Below are positions 46,492 to 53,628 of a stretch of 64,000 nucleotides of DNA, one piece after another. A program made the translations under genes and the position numbers. The notes under the pieces were generated by a model. The model saw nothing but the letters and a program-made list of their open reading frames with translations, was not told the DNA's origin and searched no databases. Source of the DNA: Bacilli bacterium (GTDB taxonomy: Bacteria; Bacillota_I; Bacilli_A; RF39; UBA660); the NCBI GenBank assembly GCA_017409785.1, contig JAFQSD010000002.1:660597-724596 (forward strand), given 5' to 3'. Every line of letters starts with the position of its first letter. Positions within the stretch are counted from its first letter, which is position 1.

Positions 46492-46539
46492 TGAATAAGA
46501 ACTATCGGAACTAGTTGATTTACAAGGAAATTAAGCTTT

Positions 46540-46569
46540 AAAGAGATATTTGAAAAAGTATCTCTTTTT
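46540..46569 (+). terminator. Terminator near the left end of the element
   Basis: AAAGAGATA (46540-46548) / TATCTCTTT (46559-46567) with a 10-base loop and T's. It would stop transcription entering from the amidase promoter. Confidence 0.75.
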
Positions 46570-46593
46570 GCATATTTAAAAAGGGGGAATTAT

Positions 46594-47853
46594 ATGAGTT
46601 ATGCAATATTTAGAAGTCAACCAATAAATACACTACAAGATTTATCACAAATTGGTTCACACAATAAAAGAGAAAAAGATGCTTATAAAAGTAATCCAGA
46701 TATAAAATTAGATAGAATAAAAGATAATATAGAATTAGTAAGATGTGATGAAAAATATGTTAAAAAATTTTATGAAATAACTAAAGAATATAAAAAAGAA
46801 CATGAAGAAAGACAAAAGGTTGTAAGAGAAGATAGAAAGAAATCTTATTACAAAATGCTTAATGATGCTAAAAATGTAGTTGCAGATGAATTATTATTTA
46901 CTAGTGATAGTTCATTCTTTAAAGATAAAAGTAATGAAGAAATATTAAGGTGGGCTAATACCTGTATGGAATTTGTTTATAATGATTTAGGTTATACTAA
47001 AGAACAGATATTACATTCCACAATTCATATGGATGAAAAAACTCCACACATTCATTGTGTAGTAATTCCATTAGTTAAAAAATTGGATAAAAGAACAAAT
47101 ACCAAAAGATATACTATCTCAAAGAAGCAATATATCAAAAATAACGAGCATTTAAGCGAATTACAGGATAAATATCATAATAGACTAGTTAAGGCAGGTT
47201 TTGACTTAGAAAGAGGTTTAAAAGGCAGTGCTGCAGAGAATATTAATATAAGAGAATTTAAAAAAATGACTAGAAGATTAGATAAGTCATTAGAGAAGAG
47301 TACACTATTATTAAATGATGATTACAAAGAATTAAAAGGTAAATTAAATAAAAGCAAACCTACTATAACAGGTAAAGAAGTTAAAATAGATAAAGATACT
47401 TATCAAACATTAAATAAATTTATGAGTACTGCTAAAAGGGTAATAGAAGATATACCTAAAACACAATCAATGGTAAGAACTTTAGAAGAATATACTAAAA
47501 CTTTTAGAACTACACAAAGAGAAAATATTCAACTAAAGAAAGAAGTAAATAGACTTGAAGTAGAAAACGAAGAAATAAAACAAGAAAATAATAGACTAGA
47601 AAATTTCATATATAATTTACTTCAAGGGTTGAAAGATTTATTTAAAAAAATTCTTCATATAGGCACTGATAAAGAAAAAAATGATGTATCAGAGGAAATA
47701 AAGTATCATTATGATAATAATTATTATAATGATTTAGATTTATATTATATTTCGAAAGGAACAACCAAAGAAAGAGATATATTTGAACACATTGGTTATA
47801 TTAGGAAAGGTTATCATAAAGAAAAAGACGATGATTTTGATATAAGTAAATAA
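46594..47853 (+). CDS. mob: MobV-family relaxase (Mob/Pre)
   Basis: 419 aa, ATG after AAGGGGGAA. MobV motif I HNKRE with a Lys/Asn context at about residues 23-27, and the metal-binding motif HMDEKTPHIHCVVIP at about 145-159 (two-His after TP). C-terminal half is a long coiled coil (about 300-345, alternating Leu and Lys/Glu). It nicks oriT to start mobilization. A terminator follows it. Confidence 0.95.
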   Translation: MSYAIFRSQPINTLQDLSQIGSHNKREKDAYKSNPDIKLDRIKDNIELVRCDEKYVKKFYEITKEYKKEHEERQKVVREDRKKSYYKMLNDAKNVVADELLFTSDSSFFKDKSNEEILRWANTCMEFVYNDLGYTKEQILHSTIHMDEKTPHIHCVVIPLVKKLDKRTNTKRYTISKKQYIKNNEHLSELQDKYHNRLVKAGFDLERGLKGSAAENINIREFKKMTRRLDKSLEKSTLLLNDDYKELKGKLNKSKPTITGKEVKIDKDTYQTLNKFMSTAKRVIEDIPKTQSMVRTLEEYTKTFRTTQRENIQLKKEVNRLEVENEEIKQENNRLENFIYNLLQGLKDLFKKILHIGTDKEKNDVSEEIKYHYDNNYYNDLDLYYISKGTTKERDIFEHIGYIRKGYHKEKDDDFDISK

Positions 47854-47860
47854 ATTTTAA

Positions 47861-47904
47861 AAAAAGGAATTAGCACTCTAATAAAACATTGCTAATTCTT
47901 TTTA
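47861..47904 (+). terminator. Terminator after mob
   Basis: GAATTAGCA (47867-47875) / TGCTAATTC (47890-47898), A-rich left flank, T-rich right flank, 14-base loop. Confidence 0.8.
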
Positions 47905-48185
47905 TTTGTGATATATTCAACTTATAAGGAATATATGTCGAAATATATCGTGAAAATAAAAAAACATGCTACGAGAAAAGCATATTTCCTTATAATGGAT
48001 AGCGACCAACTTCCATTAAGATAAACAAACAACTTTTAAAAAAGAAATTTGGAGAACTGATTGAATGAATAGATAAATCAATTCCTATATTTATATTACA
48101 CAATTTTATGAAAATTGTCAAATGTAATGTTACATATGATGCATTTTGATTTACATTATTAGTTCCCAACTAGGAGGTAATCAAG
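47905..48185 (+). other. Non-coding stretch with hairpins upstream of the CBASS operon
   Basis: No gene longer than a few codons. A long imperfect hairpin joins 47921-47937 (TTATAAGGAA at 47922-47931) and 47981-47997 (TTCCTTATAA at 47986-47995) around a 43-base loop that itself holds ATGCT/AGCAT. A perfect 8-bp hairpin ACAATTTT-ATG-AAAATTGT is at 48100-48118 without a T tract. No convincing sigma-A promoter was found. The stretch may hold a small RNA, a replication or transfer site, or control elements for the operon. Confidence 0.4.
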
Positions 48186-48260
48186 ATGCATTTTTATTTG
48201 AAAGAATAAACCCAACATACAAGAAGTTGGTAGTTATCCTAATTTTAAATAATTAGGAGG
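48160..48260 (+). promoter_or_regulatory. Leader with alternating stems before the CD-NTase gene
   Basis: TAGTT/AACTA (48160-48172) forms a hairpin next to AGGAGG (48173-48178). CCAACT (48166-48171) can instead pair with AGTTGG (48225-48230), which also pairs with CCAAC (48212-48216). Finally TCCTAATT (48237-48244) pairs with AATTAGGA (48251-48258), covering half of the CD-NTase ribosome site. With the short peptide at 48186 this is the layout of a translational attenuator. Confidence 0.5.
48186..48209 (+). CDS. Possible seven-residue leader peptide
   Basis: MHFYLKE with AGGAGGT 7 bases upstream (48173-48179). Too short to be a protein; placed between alternative stems, it could act as a sensor of translation. 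Confidence 0.35.
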   Translation: MHFYLKE

Positions 48261-48265
48261 AGAAA

Positions 48266-49414
48266 ATGGCAGAATTAGAAAATTTAGAAAAAGAAAAAAT
48301 AAATGAAATGTATGAAGAGATAGCAGATGAGTTGAATATTTCGGATGCTGTATTCGATAGTGCAAATAAAAGTTACAAAGCACTAGGTGAATATTTAGAT
48401 AACAATTTAAAAGATTATAAGGTTACGATATTTCCGCAGGGATCCATGAATTTAGGGACTTTAATAAAGCCAATTAATCAAGATGATGATTATGATTTAG
48501 ATGCAGTTTGCAAGATTTATTATGAATTTGAATTTCCAGCTGATTTGAAAAATTTGATTGGTGATGTATTAAAGGAAAGTGATAGATATAGTAAATTATT
48601 GGTTAAAGAAGAAGGTAAAAGATGTTGGACGTTAAAATATAGTGAAGCTGCTAATTTCCATATGGATATTTTACCATCAATGCCAAATAATGGTGTAAAT
48701 AACAATTCTATAATAATAACACATAAAGAAGATGGGAATTATACTTTTATGGTATCAAATCCTGAAGATTATGCGACATGGTTTGATAAACTTCAAGAAA
48801 AAGAGAGACGAGTAATATTTGAAAGAAATAAAGATAAATTTTCAGCAGAAGTTGAGGATTTAAGAAAATATAAAATAAGGACAACGTTACAAAAAACAAT
48901 TCAAATTTTAAAGAGACATAGAGATATTAAATATAGTAACTTACCGGAAGAAGAAAAAGATAAAAAACCAATATCAATAATTATAACTACATTAGTCGGA
49001 TATATGTATACTGGAGAAGAGACTATATTGGACCTGATTTGTAAATTTGTAAATAATTTTCAAAAGTATATAGAGATTGATGAAAATGGAAAGTATATAA
49101 TTCGTAATCCTATTAATAAAGATGAAAATTTTGCTGACAAATGGGAAATTTATCCAGAAAGAAAAGCTGCTTTTTACTCTTGGGTGGAAGGCTTAAAAAA
49201 AGATTTGATAACTAATAATTTTATGATATTTGAAGATTTGGTGGACAAGGGGAACCATTTAAAAAAAGTTTTTGGAACAGCTGTTATTGAGTCTGTATTT
49301 GAGAAAAGAGCTAATGCAATGAGTAAAAAATATATTAAAACTGAAAATGTAGCAACATTAACTAGTGATGAAACAAAAACAGAAGTAAGGAAACATAATT
49401 TTTATGGCAACTAA
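48266..49414 (+). CDS. CBASS-type CD-NTase (cyclic oligonucleotide synthase)
   Basis: 382 aa, ATG 6 bases after AGGAGG. Pol-beta nucleotidyltransferase of the SMODS/CD-NTase type: FPQGSMNLGT (Gly59-Ser60 loop), metal Asp pair in DDDYDLDAV (Asp77, Asp79) and third Asp in FHMDILPS (Asp134). A helical second domain follows (TLQKTIQILKRHRD). On phage infection such enzymes make cyclic di- or trinucleotides that switch on an effector. The C terminus is a flexible tail ending VRKHNFYGN, the part modified by E1/E2-type partners in type II CBASS. It overlaps the next gene by 11 bases. Confidence 0.88.
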   Translation: MAELENLEKEKINEMYEEIADELNISDAVFDSANKSYKALGEYLDNNLKDYKVTIFPQGSMNLGTLIKPINQDDDYDLDAVCKIYYEFEFPADLKNLIGDVLKESDRYSKLLVKEEGKRCWTLKYSEAANFHMDILPSMPNNGVNNNSIIITHKEDGNYTFMVSNPEDYATWFDKLQEKERRVIFERNKDKFSAEVEDLRKYKIRTTLQKTIQILKRHRDIKYSNLPEEEKDKKPISIIITTLVGYMYTGEETILDLICKFVNNFQKYIEIDENGKYIIRNPINKDENFADKWEIYPERKAAFYSWVEGLKKDLITNNFMIFEDLVDKGNHLKKVFGTAVIESVFEKRANAMSKKYIKTENVATLTSDETKTEVRKHNFYGN

Positions 49415-49844
49415 ATTCTTTAATAAACCTAAAAATTTAGCAGAGCAACTTGTGAAATTAAAATCTAAATATAATTGGTTAGATTTTGGAATAACTAACA
49501 ATTGTTTAACGTGGAAGCAAAAGGTTAGACCAACGGACATGTCTAGAGAATATATTTTGACATTAAAGTATGACAAAAATAAACCGGAGGTATATTTAAT
49601 TAATCAAGGAATTATGAAGAATAAAGAAGATAAAATCCCCCATTGTTATAAAAGATATTATAAAGAAGAAAATAATGAGTTTGTTAAAATATGTTTATAT
49701 TATCCAAAATATAAGGAATGGACTAAGGATATGTATATATCCGATACAATCATTCCTTGGGCAATAGAATGGTTATACTATTATGAGCATTGGAGATTAA
49801 CAGGAAAATGGTTAGGAGGTGGAATTGAGCATGAAAAGGTTTAA
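49404..49844 (+). CDS. E2-like protein of short type II CBASS (Cap2-like)
   Basis: 146 aa. Starts inside the CD-NTase gene and overlaps the effector gene. The pattern PHCYKRYY...ICLYYPKYKEW...TIIPWAIEWLYYYEHWRLTGKWLGGG resembles the single-domain bacterial E2 proteins that stand next to CD-NTases in operons lacking E1. Cys97 in ICLYYP is the expected nucleophile; the ending IEH lies where E2s have a conserved tail. Proposed role: linking to or priming the CD-NTase C terminus. Recognition is by motif pattern and neighbourhood, not by search. Confidence 0.62.
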   Translation: MATKFFNKPKNLAEQLVKLKSKYNWLDFGITNNCLTWKQKVRPTDMSREYILTLKYDKNKPEVYLINQGIMKNKEDKIPHCYKRYYKEENNEFVKICLYYPKYKEWTKDMYISDTIIPWAIEWLYYYEHWRLTGKWLGGGIEHEKV

Positions 49845-50625
49845 AAGATTTGTTTATCCTATTACACATATAGTTGTTCCTTTTGTATTAATGATAATTA
49901 TTGCTATCAAATGTTCTGAAATTTTAGAATTGGTTGATTATAGTGCATATGGATTAGAATTTAATTTTTCTGAATTATCATTTAAGAATCCACAAGTAAT
50001 TTTAAGTATATTATTAGTGATAATACAATGGTTTATTGTAAGATTATTTGTTACAAAATATAAAGAATTTGCTAAAAGCGATTTTTATGGTGATTATCCT
50101 TTGATTGTATATACTTTAGCTTACTGGATTATGGGTTATAAAGTTGTTGACTTAAAAATGAAACCAATACCTCTTCAATTTCAACTATTACATCAAAATA
50201 TATTTAATTGTAAAGCAGAGGCTATAAAATCTAATAAAGAATTTAAATATAAAGTTGATAAAAACGATGGTTTGAATTACAGAGTTAAACAGATAAATAT
50301 AATAGTTGCAGATACTTTTGACATATTAGACGATAAGCTTCCAAATAATATTAAAGACAACTATACAATCAAGATTGATAGAATTGGAGAAAGAAGTATT
50401 AGGGTATCATCTCAGGAATTAGTAGATCTTATACATAGGGAGATACGAGATACACATTCATTTTGTGATGAGTATAATTTATTTTTAGCTACTCCGGCAT
50501 GGACTAATAAAGCTATATATGAACAAGTATTTAATACTAGAGATGGATTTATAATTAATATTTATCAGCAAGATAATCAAAATGGTTTTAAATTTAAGGA
50601 AAAACCAACAAAAATTAAGTGTTAA
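49831..50625 (+). CDS. Membrane protein, likely CBASS effector of unknown type
   Basis: 264 aa. ATG 49831 is taken (AGGAGG at 49814-49819; a TTG at 49825 is an alternative). Two clear membrane helices at about 10-30 and 55-75, a weaker third at about 90-106, then a soluble cytoplasmic domain of about 150 residues. That domain has INIIVADTFDIL, TIKIDRIGERSIRVSSQELVDLIHREI in two parts and FLATPAWTNKAIYEQVF. Third gene of the operon, so in the effector position. It does not look like S-2TM/Cap15, patatin, endonuclease-SAVED or TIR effectors. Expected action: membrane disruption on binding a cyclic nucleotide. Confidence 0.6.
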   Translation: MKRFKRFVYPITHIVVPFVLMIIIAIKCSEILELVDYSAYGLEFNFSELSFKNPQVILSILLVIIQWFIVRLFVTKYKEFAKSDFYGDYPLIVYTLAYWIMGYKVVDLKMKPIPLQFQLLHQNIFNCKAEAIKSNKEFKYKVDKNDGLNYRVKQINIIVADTFDILDDKLPNNIKDNYTIKIDRIGERSIRVSSQELVDLIHREIRDTHSFCDEYNLFLATPAWTNKAIYEQVFNTRDGFIINIYQQDNQNGFKFKEKPTKIKC

Positions 50626-50638
50626 AAACATTTTAGTA

Positions 50639-50756
50639 ACACACTACGATATTGACAGAGTCAATAACGATGTGTGCCAAGGGAATTGTCCCTTTGGAAA
50701 CCCTATTAGCTCTATCGCCACTTTCATTGCTAAAGCAACAAAACGTGCCACGAGCT
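50639..50756 (+). other. oriT-like structured site
   Basis: Non-coding. Hairpin 1: CACAC (50640-50644) with GTGTG (50672-50676) around ATTGAC-AGA-GTCAAT (50651-50665), with ACGAT repeated on both sides. Hairpin 2: CCAAGGGA (50677-50684) with TCCCTTTGG (50689-50697). A G+C-richer tail follows (50701-50755). Composition differs from the flanks. Two adjacent hairpins followed by a conserved-looking tail is typical of transfer origins of Firmicutes mobile elements. Assignment to the MobV relaxase is not proven. Confidence 0.45.
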
Positions 50757-50790
50757 AAAAAGACTGACAAAAATTAATTGTCAGTCTTTT
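50757..50790. terminator. Bidirectional terminator between oriT-like site and xre
   Basis: AAAAGACTGACAA / TTGTCAGTCTTTT, 13-bp perfect stem with a 7-base AT loop. Confidence 0.9.
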
Positions 50791-51028
50791 CTGATGGAAT
50801 ATCATCAAATAGTTGTCTAATGTCTATTCCTAAAGCATCAGCAAATTTACCTATGGTTTCTAATGTTGGAGTTTTATCAATGCTTAAGCATTCTAAATCT
50901 CGAACATATCCATGAGTCAGTTCAGTTAAATCAGCTAATTCTTGAAGTGTATAACCACGTATAAGTCTGTATTTTCGAATGTTTTTTCTAACTTGAATAG
51001 ATAAAATTGTTTTTGAATATCTTCCCAT
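50774..51028 (-). CDS. Small Xre-family regulator in the element
   Basis: 84 aa from an ATG with AGGAGGTG 10 bases upstream. HTH in IRGYTLQELADLTELTHGYVRDLE; ending LGIDIRQLFDDIPSE is typical of one-domain regulators. It diverges from the zinc-ribbon membrane protein. Target unknown. Confidence 0.85.
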   Translation of the reverse strand: MGRYSKTILSIQVRKNIRKYRLIRGYTLQELADLTELTHGYVRDLECLSIDKTPTLETIGKFADALGIDIRQLFDDIPSEKTDN

Positions 51029-51136
51029 AGAAGTTATACACCTCCTCACATTTAAATTATTTCATAAAAATTTTAAAAAATATGTCGCCTGGCAGAAGTT
51101 TTTGTGATATAATTAAAATGAAAGGAGAATGCTTTT

Positions 51137-51613
51137 ATGAAGAAATGCAAATATTGTCAAACTGAAATTGACTCAAAAGCAAAAATTTGCCCAAACTGTA
51201 AAAAGAAGCAAGGTAAACCAAAATGGTTAATAGCTTTAATTGTTATTATTGTAATAATGATTATTGCATCTGTTGCTGGAGGTAACGAAGAGAATGCTAA
51301 GGAAGGAAATGTTTCAAACGGAGGTAATAATCCAACAGAAAAATTTACTTATGAAGTAACAAAACAATATGCAGATGAATATGGTATGTCTTATTATATA
51401 GAAGGTAGTGTAAAAAATAATAAGGGTAAAGATTATTCATATGTTCAAATTGAATTTGTTTGCTATGATGCAGAAGGCAATAACCTTGGAACTGCTATTG
51501 ATAATACAAATAATTTACTAGGAAATCAGACTTGGAAATTTAAAGCAATGGCTATGTTTAGTGATGCTGAAACTGTTGATCATTGCGATTATCATGAAAT
51601 AACAAGCTGGTAA
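51137..51613 (+). CDS. Zinc-ribbon membrane protein with FxLYD-like domain
   Basis: 158 aa. N-terminal zinc ribbon CKYC...CPNC (residues 3-20), a Lys-rich hinge, one membrane helix about 29-48 (WLIALIVIIVIMIIASV), then an outer beta domain (about 70-158) with YYIEGSVKNNKGKDYSYVQIEFVCYDAEGN in two parts, the FxLYD pattern. Such proteins are common cargo of phages and integrative elements in Firmicutes and may act in superinfection exclusion or envelope signalling; inference. Confidence 0.8.
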   Translation: MKKCKYCQTEIDSKAKICPNCKKKQGKPKWLIALIVIIVIMIIASVAGGNEENAKEGNVSNGGNNPTEKFTYEVTKQYADEYGMSYYIEGSVKNNKGKDYSYVQIEFVCYDAEGNNLGTAIDNTNNLLGNQTWKFKAMAMFSDAETVDHCDYHEITSW

Positions 51614-51621
51614 AATAGTTG

Positions 51622-51645
51622 GAAGTCTTTTTAAGACTTCTTTTT
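51622..51645 (+). terminator. Terminator after the zinc-ribbon protein gene
   Basis: GAAGTCTT / AAGACTTC stem with TTT loop, then TTTTT. Confidence 0.85.
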
Positions 51646-51723
51646 GTTAGATATTTTTATCAAAATGGTCGTTTTATATTTGTTTTATGTTATAATAATA
51701 TTTAATGAAAAAATGGTGGTTTT

Positions 51724-52023
51724 ATGTATCAATTATTGAGTTTATTCAGTTTTCTTATTAGGGCATATTTGTGTTATTGCACAATAGATAATATTCCAAT
51801 ATTAGCTAATCCGATATTAAATAGTATTTTAGGGGAAGTAATATCCTTATATACTATTTTGTGGGCAATAAGTTATTTTGTTGTTGGAAGATTTTATGAT
51901 AAAGGTTCTAAACCCTTGTTAGGTGTTATTCTATATTTTATTGTATATGTTGTAATTCTGGGAATTACATATTTATTGTTGTTATTATTAACATATATTG
52001 GAGTTTTACCAATGGTTATATAA
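51724..52023 (+). CDS. Small three-helix membrane protein
   Basis: 99 aa, almost wholly hydrophobic with about three membrane helices (residues 5-22, 40-56 and 66-97) and a short charged loop FYDKGSKP. TATAAT-like sequence 30 bases upstream and its own terminator. Not recognised; could be an accessory of the element such as an exclusion or toxin-like protein. Confidence 0.6.
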   Translation: MYQLLSLFSFLIRAYLCYCTIDNIPILANPILNSILGEVISLYTILWAISYFVVGRFYDKGSKPLLGVILYFIVYVVILGITYLLLLLLTYIGVLPMVI

Positions 52024-52027
52024 ATAA

Positions 52028-52056
52028 AAAAACTTATCGTTGTGATAAGTTTTTAT
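52028..52056. terminator. Bidirectional terminator, membrane protein / xre repressor
   Basis: AAAAACTTATC / GATAAGTTTTT, loop GTTGT. Confidence 0.88.
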
Positions 52057-52592
52057 AGGTTTATTCTATCATCAGGTAATTTTGAGTAATCATATTTTTC
52101 AGCACACATTTCTAAATCTTCGTAAATAGAGGTTAATTGTGCTAATATTTTTTCGGGTGGAAGCAATTCTTTATAATAATCATAATCTTTAAGCAAAAGC
52201 ATCATTTGAAATATTCTTGTTCTGCAATCAGCAACTCTAGTTCTTTTCTCATAAGAATCTTCTAATAAATCCAATTGAGATTCTCTATATTGTTTTACTA
52301 ATTCCTTTATATTTTTAGGAGTTTTATGTTTTGAAGTATCTTTAAAACTATCTAAAATATCACTATAACCAGCAGTTGTTAAAAGAAATTCTAAACTTAT
52401 TTCTAATACTTCAGATAAGCTTCTTAACATATCTATATCTGGTTTTTTTATATTTCCTTTTTCAAGTTCATTATATGTAGAGTGATGTGTATTGATTAAA
52501 CGAGCTACTTTTCTTTGAGAGTAGCCTTTTTTCGTTCTAGCGATACTCAATATCTTACTTAATTCCTCAAGATTAGCATTATTATTTTCCAT
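52053..52592 (-). CDS. Xre-family repressor of the element
   Basis: 179 aa. N-terminal HTH (about 12-66, KKGYSQRKVARLINTHHSTYNELEKG in two parts) and a helical C-terminal half (about 90-179) likely for dimerisation or sensing; no S24 peptidase motif. GAGGTGG precedes the ATG. It diverges from the replication/recombinase genes across a control region with two matching operators, the layout of a phage- or ICE-type repressor. Its own promoter reads TTGCTT, 17 bases, TATTAT on the minus strand. Confidence 0.85.
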   Translation of the reverse strand: MENNNANLEELSKILSIARTKKGYSQRKVARLINTHHSTYNELEKGNIKKPDIDMLRSLSEVLEISLEFLLTTAGYSDILDSFKDTSKHKTPKNIKELVKQYRESQLDLLEDSYEKRTRVADCRTRIFQMMLLLKDYDYYKELLPPEKILAQLTSIYEDLEMCAEKYDYSKLPDDRINL

Positions 52593-52660
52593 TTAAACCA
52601 CCTCAAAAATGCTTTCTTCCAATAACATAATACCATAATGAAAATTAAAAAGCAATAATT

Positions 52661-52726
52661 TTGTCGGTTGTTCTTGACAAAATTATAATTACAATGTATA
52701 TTATAGTTGTCGGGCAATCTTGACAA
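52661..52726 (+). promoter_or_regulatory. Operator pair and rightward promoter
   Basis: Two 20-base sites, 52661-52680 and 52707-52726, share TTGTCGG, a variable stretch and TCTTGACAA; each is an inverted repeat TTGTC/GACAA. Between them lies a promoter: -35 TTGACA (52674-52679, within site 1), 17 bases, -10 TATATT (52697-52702), with site 2 over the start region. A repressor bound at both would block it fully. Confidence 0.75.
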
Positions 52727-52827
52727 AGTAAGAAAGGAGGATAGCAATAGAATAGATTGCCAATGCGACTAATGTTCTTTGAAAATTTACACAAGTCTTT
52801 AAAGGTTAATTAAAAGGGGGTGATAGC

Positions 52828-53331
52828 ATAACAGAATCTATAAAAGAGGGGTTTTGGATTATACCTGCAAAAGTAGGTATAGATGATGCACTCACATCGC
52901 AAGATAAATTACTGTACGCTCAAATCTTATCATTGACAAGACAAGATGGATTCTGTTTTGCTACTAATTCTTATCTATCTAATTTAAATAATGTTACTCC
53001 AAAAACAATTTCTAATAGTATTTCTAATCTTAAAAAAAATAATTATATACGAGTTGAATATCACAAGGAAAAAATAAATAAAGATAAAAGAAAAATATTT
53101 GTAACTGATAAGGGGGTATGGAAAATAAATTCTGGGGGTATAGAAAAAAATGTTAATACCGGTATGGAAGATAATTTCCAATATAATAATATAAAGAATA
53201 AAAAGATAAAAAAATATAATACCAATAATAATGTTCCTTGGTGGCTGGATAAAGAGATAAAAGAAAATCCTGCATCTCCGGAAGAACAAGCAGAGATGGA
53301 AGCTCTACTAGGTGAATTTAAAAAAGATTGA
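52828..53331 (+). CDS. HTH protein, replication-initiator-like N domain, apparent AUA start
   Basis: About 167 aa. The winged-helix sequence EGFWIIPAKVGIDDAL, DKLLYAQILSLTRQDGFCFATN and PKTISNSISNLKKNNYIRVEY is the pattern of helix-turn-helix proteins in plasmids, phages and integrative elements that begin replication or regulate. The conserved part starts well before the first TTG (52933). The frame opens at 52810 and has no ATG, GTG or TTG before it; ATA at 52828 is 7 bases after AAAAGGGGGTG. So I propose an AUA start; otherwise the gene has lost its start. The C-terminal half is Asn/Lys rich. Confidence 0.6.
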   Translation: MTESIKEGFWIIPAKVGIDDALTSQDKLLYAQILSLTRQDGFCFATNSYLSNLNNVTPKTISNSISNLKKNNYIRVEYHKEKINKDKRKIFVTDKGVWKINSGGIEKNVNTGMEDNFQYNNIKNKKIKKYNTNNNVPWWLDKEIKENPASPEEQAEMEALLGEFKKD

Positions 53332-53407
53332 AAAGGAGTTGGTTTTATAAATAAATACAAGACTAAATCATAAAATTTAATAAAAAGGAAAAGGGGGAAT
53401 TATAAGA

Positions 53408-53539
53408 ATGGAGGTAGTACTTAAGGCAAAACACACATTTAAAACTGATATATCAAACGAAGAATTATTTAGAGATAGATTTAATGAGATATTGTTAAAA
53501 GTTATATTGCATCTTGAACAAAATTACCAAAGTAGTTAA
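53408..53539 (+). CDS. 43-aa protein before the recombinase
   Basis: Begins MEVVLKAKHTFKTD and ends LHLEQNYQSS. ATG about 9 bases after AAGGGGGAA. Charged, helical, no known motif. Position immediately before a large serine recombinase gene suggests an excision helper (RDF) or a small control protein; pure inference. Confidence 0.5.
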   Translation: MEVVLKAKHTFKTDISNEELFRDRFNEILLKVILHLEQNYQSS

Positions 53540-53628
53540 AAATTATAAATAACTATCAAAAAGGGGTATAATATAAGTTGTAATCGATTTAGTTCTGATA
53601 GTTATACACAGAATTGGAGGATATAACT

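Larger units (their letters stand above)
46423..46494 (+). pseudogene. Amidase gene, 5' fragment (split by the element)
   Basis: Start of an N-acetylmuramoyl-L-alanine amidase (Amidase_3 family): ATG, then MNNDNNTKVIVDAGHG, which holds the first zinc-binding His. Reading runs into the element and stops after seven foreign codons. AGGTG is 7 bases upstream of the ATG. There is no signal peptide, unlike secreted LytC but like CwlC, the mother-cell lysis amidase of Bacillus. The rest of the gene resumes at 55272 in the same frame. Confidence 0.9.

Noticed and set aside
47905-48185. Retron or CRISPR-like non-coding RNA
   Set aside because: No reverse transcriptase gene and no direct repeat array; only hairpins are present.
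52763-52813. 16-codon frame MRLMFFENLHKSLKVN before the HTH gene
   Set aside because: The nearest ribosome site (AAAGGAGG, ending 52740) is 22 bases away; kept out as a gene though a leader peptide is possible.
52984-53360. Two minus-strand frames over the HTH gene
   Set aside because: Low-complexity Phe/Ile sequence from the antisense of an Asn/Lys-rich region; no start signal.
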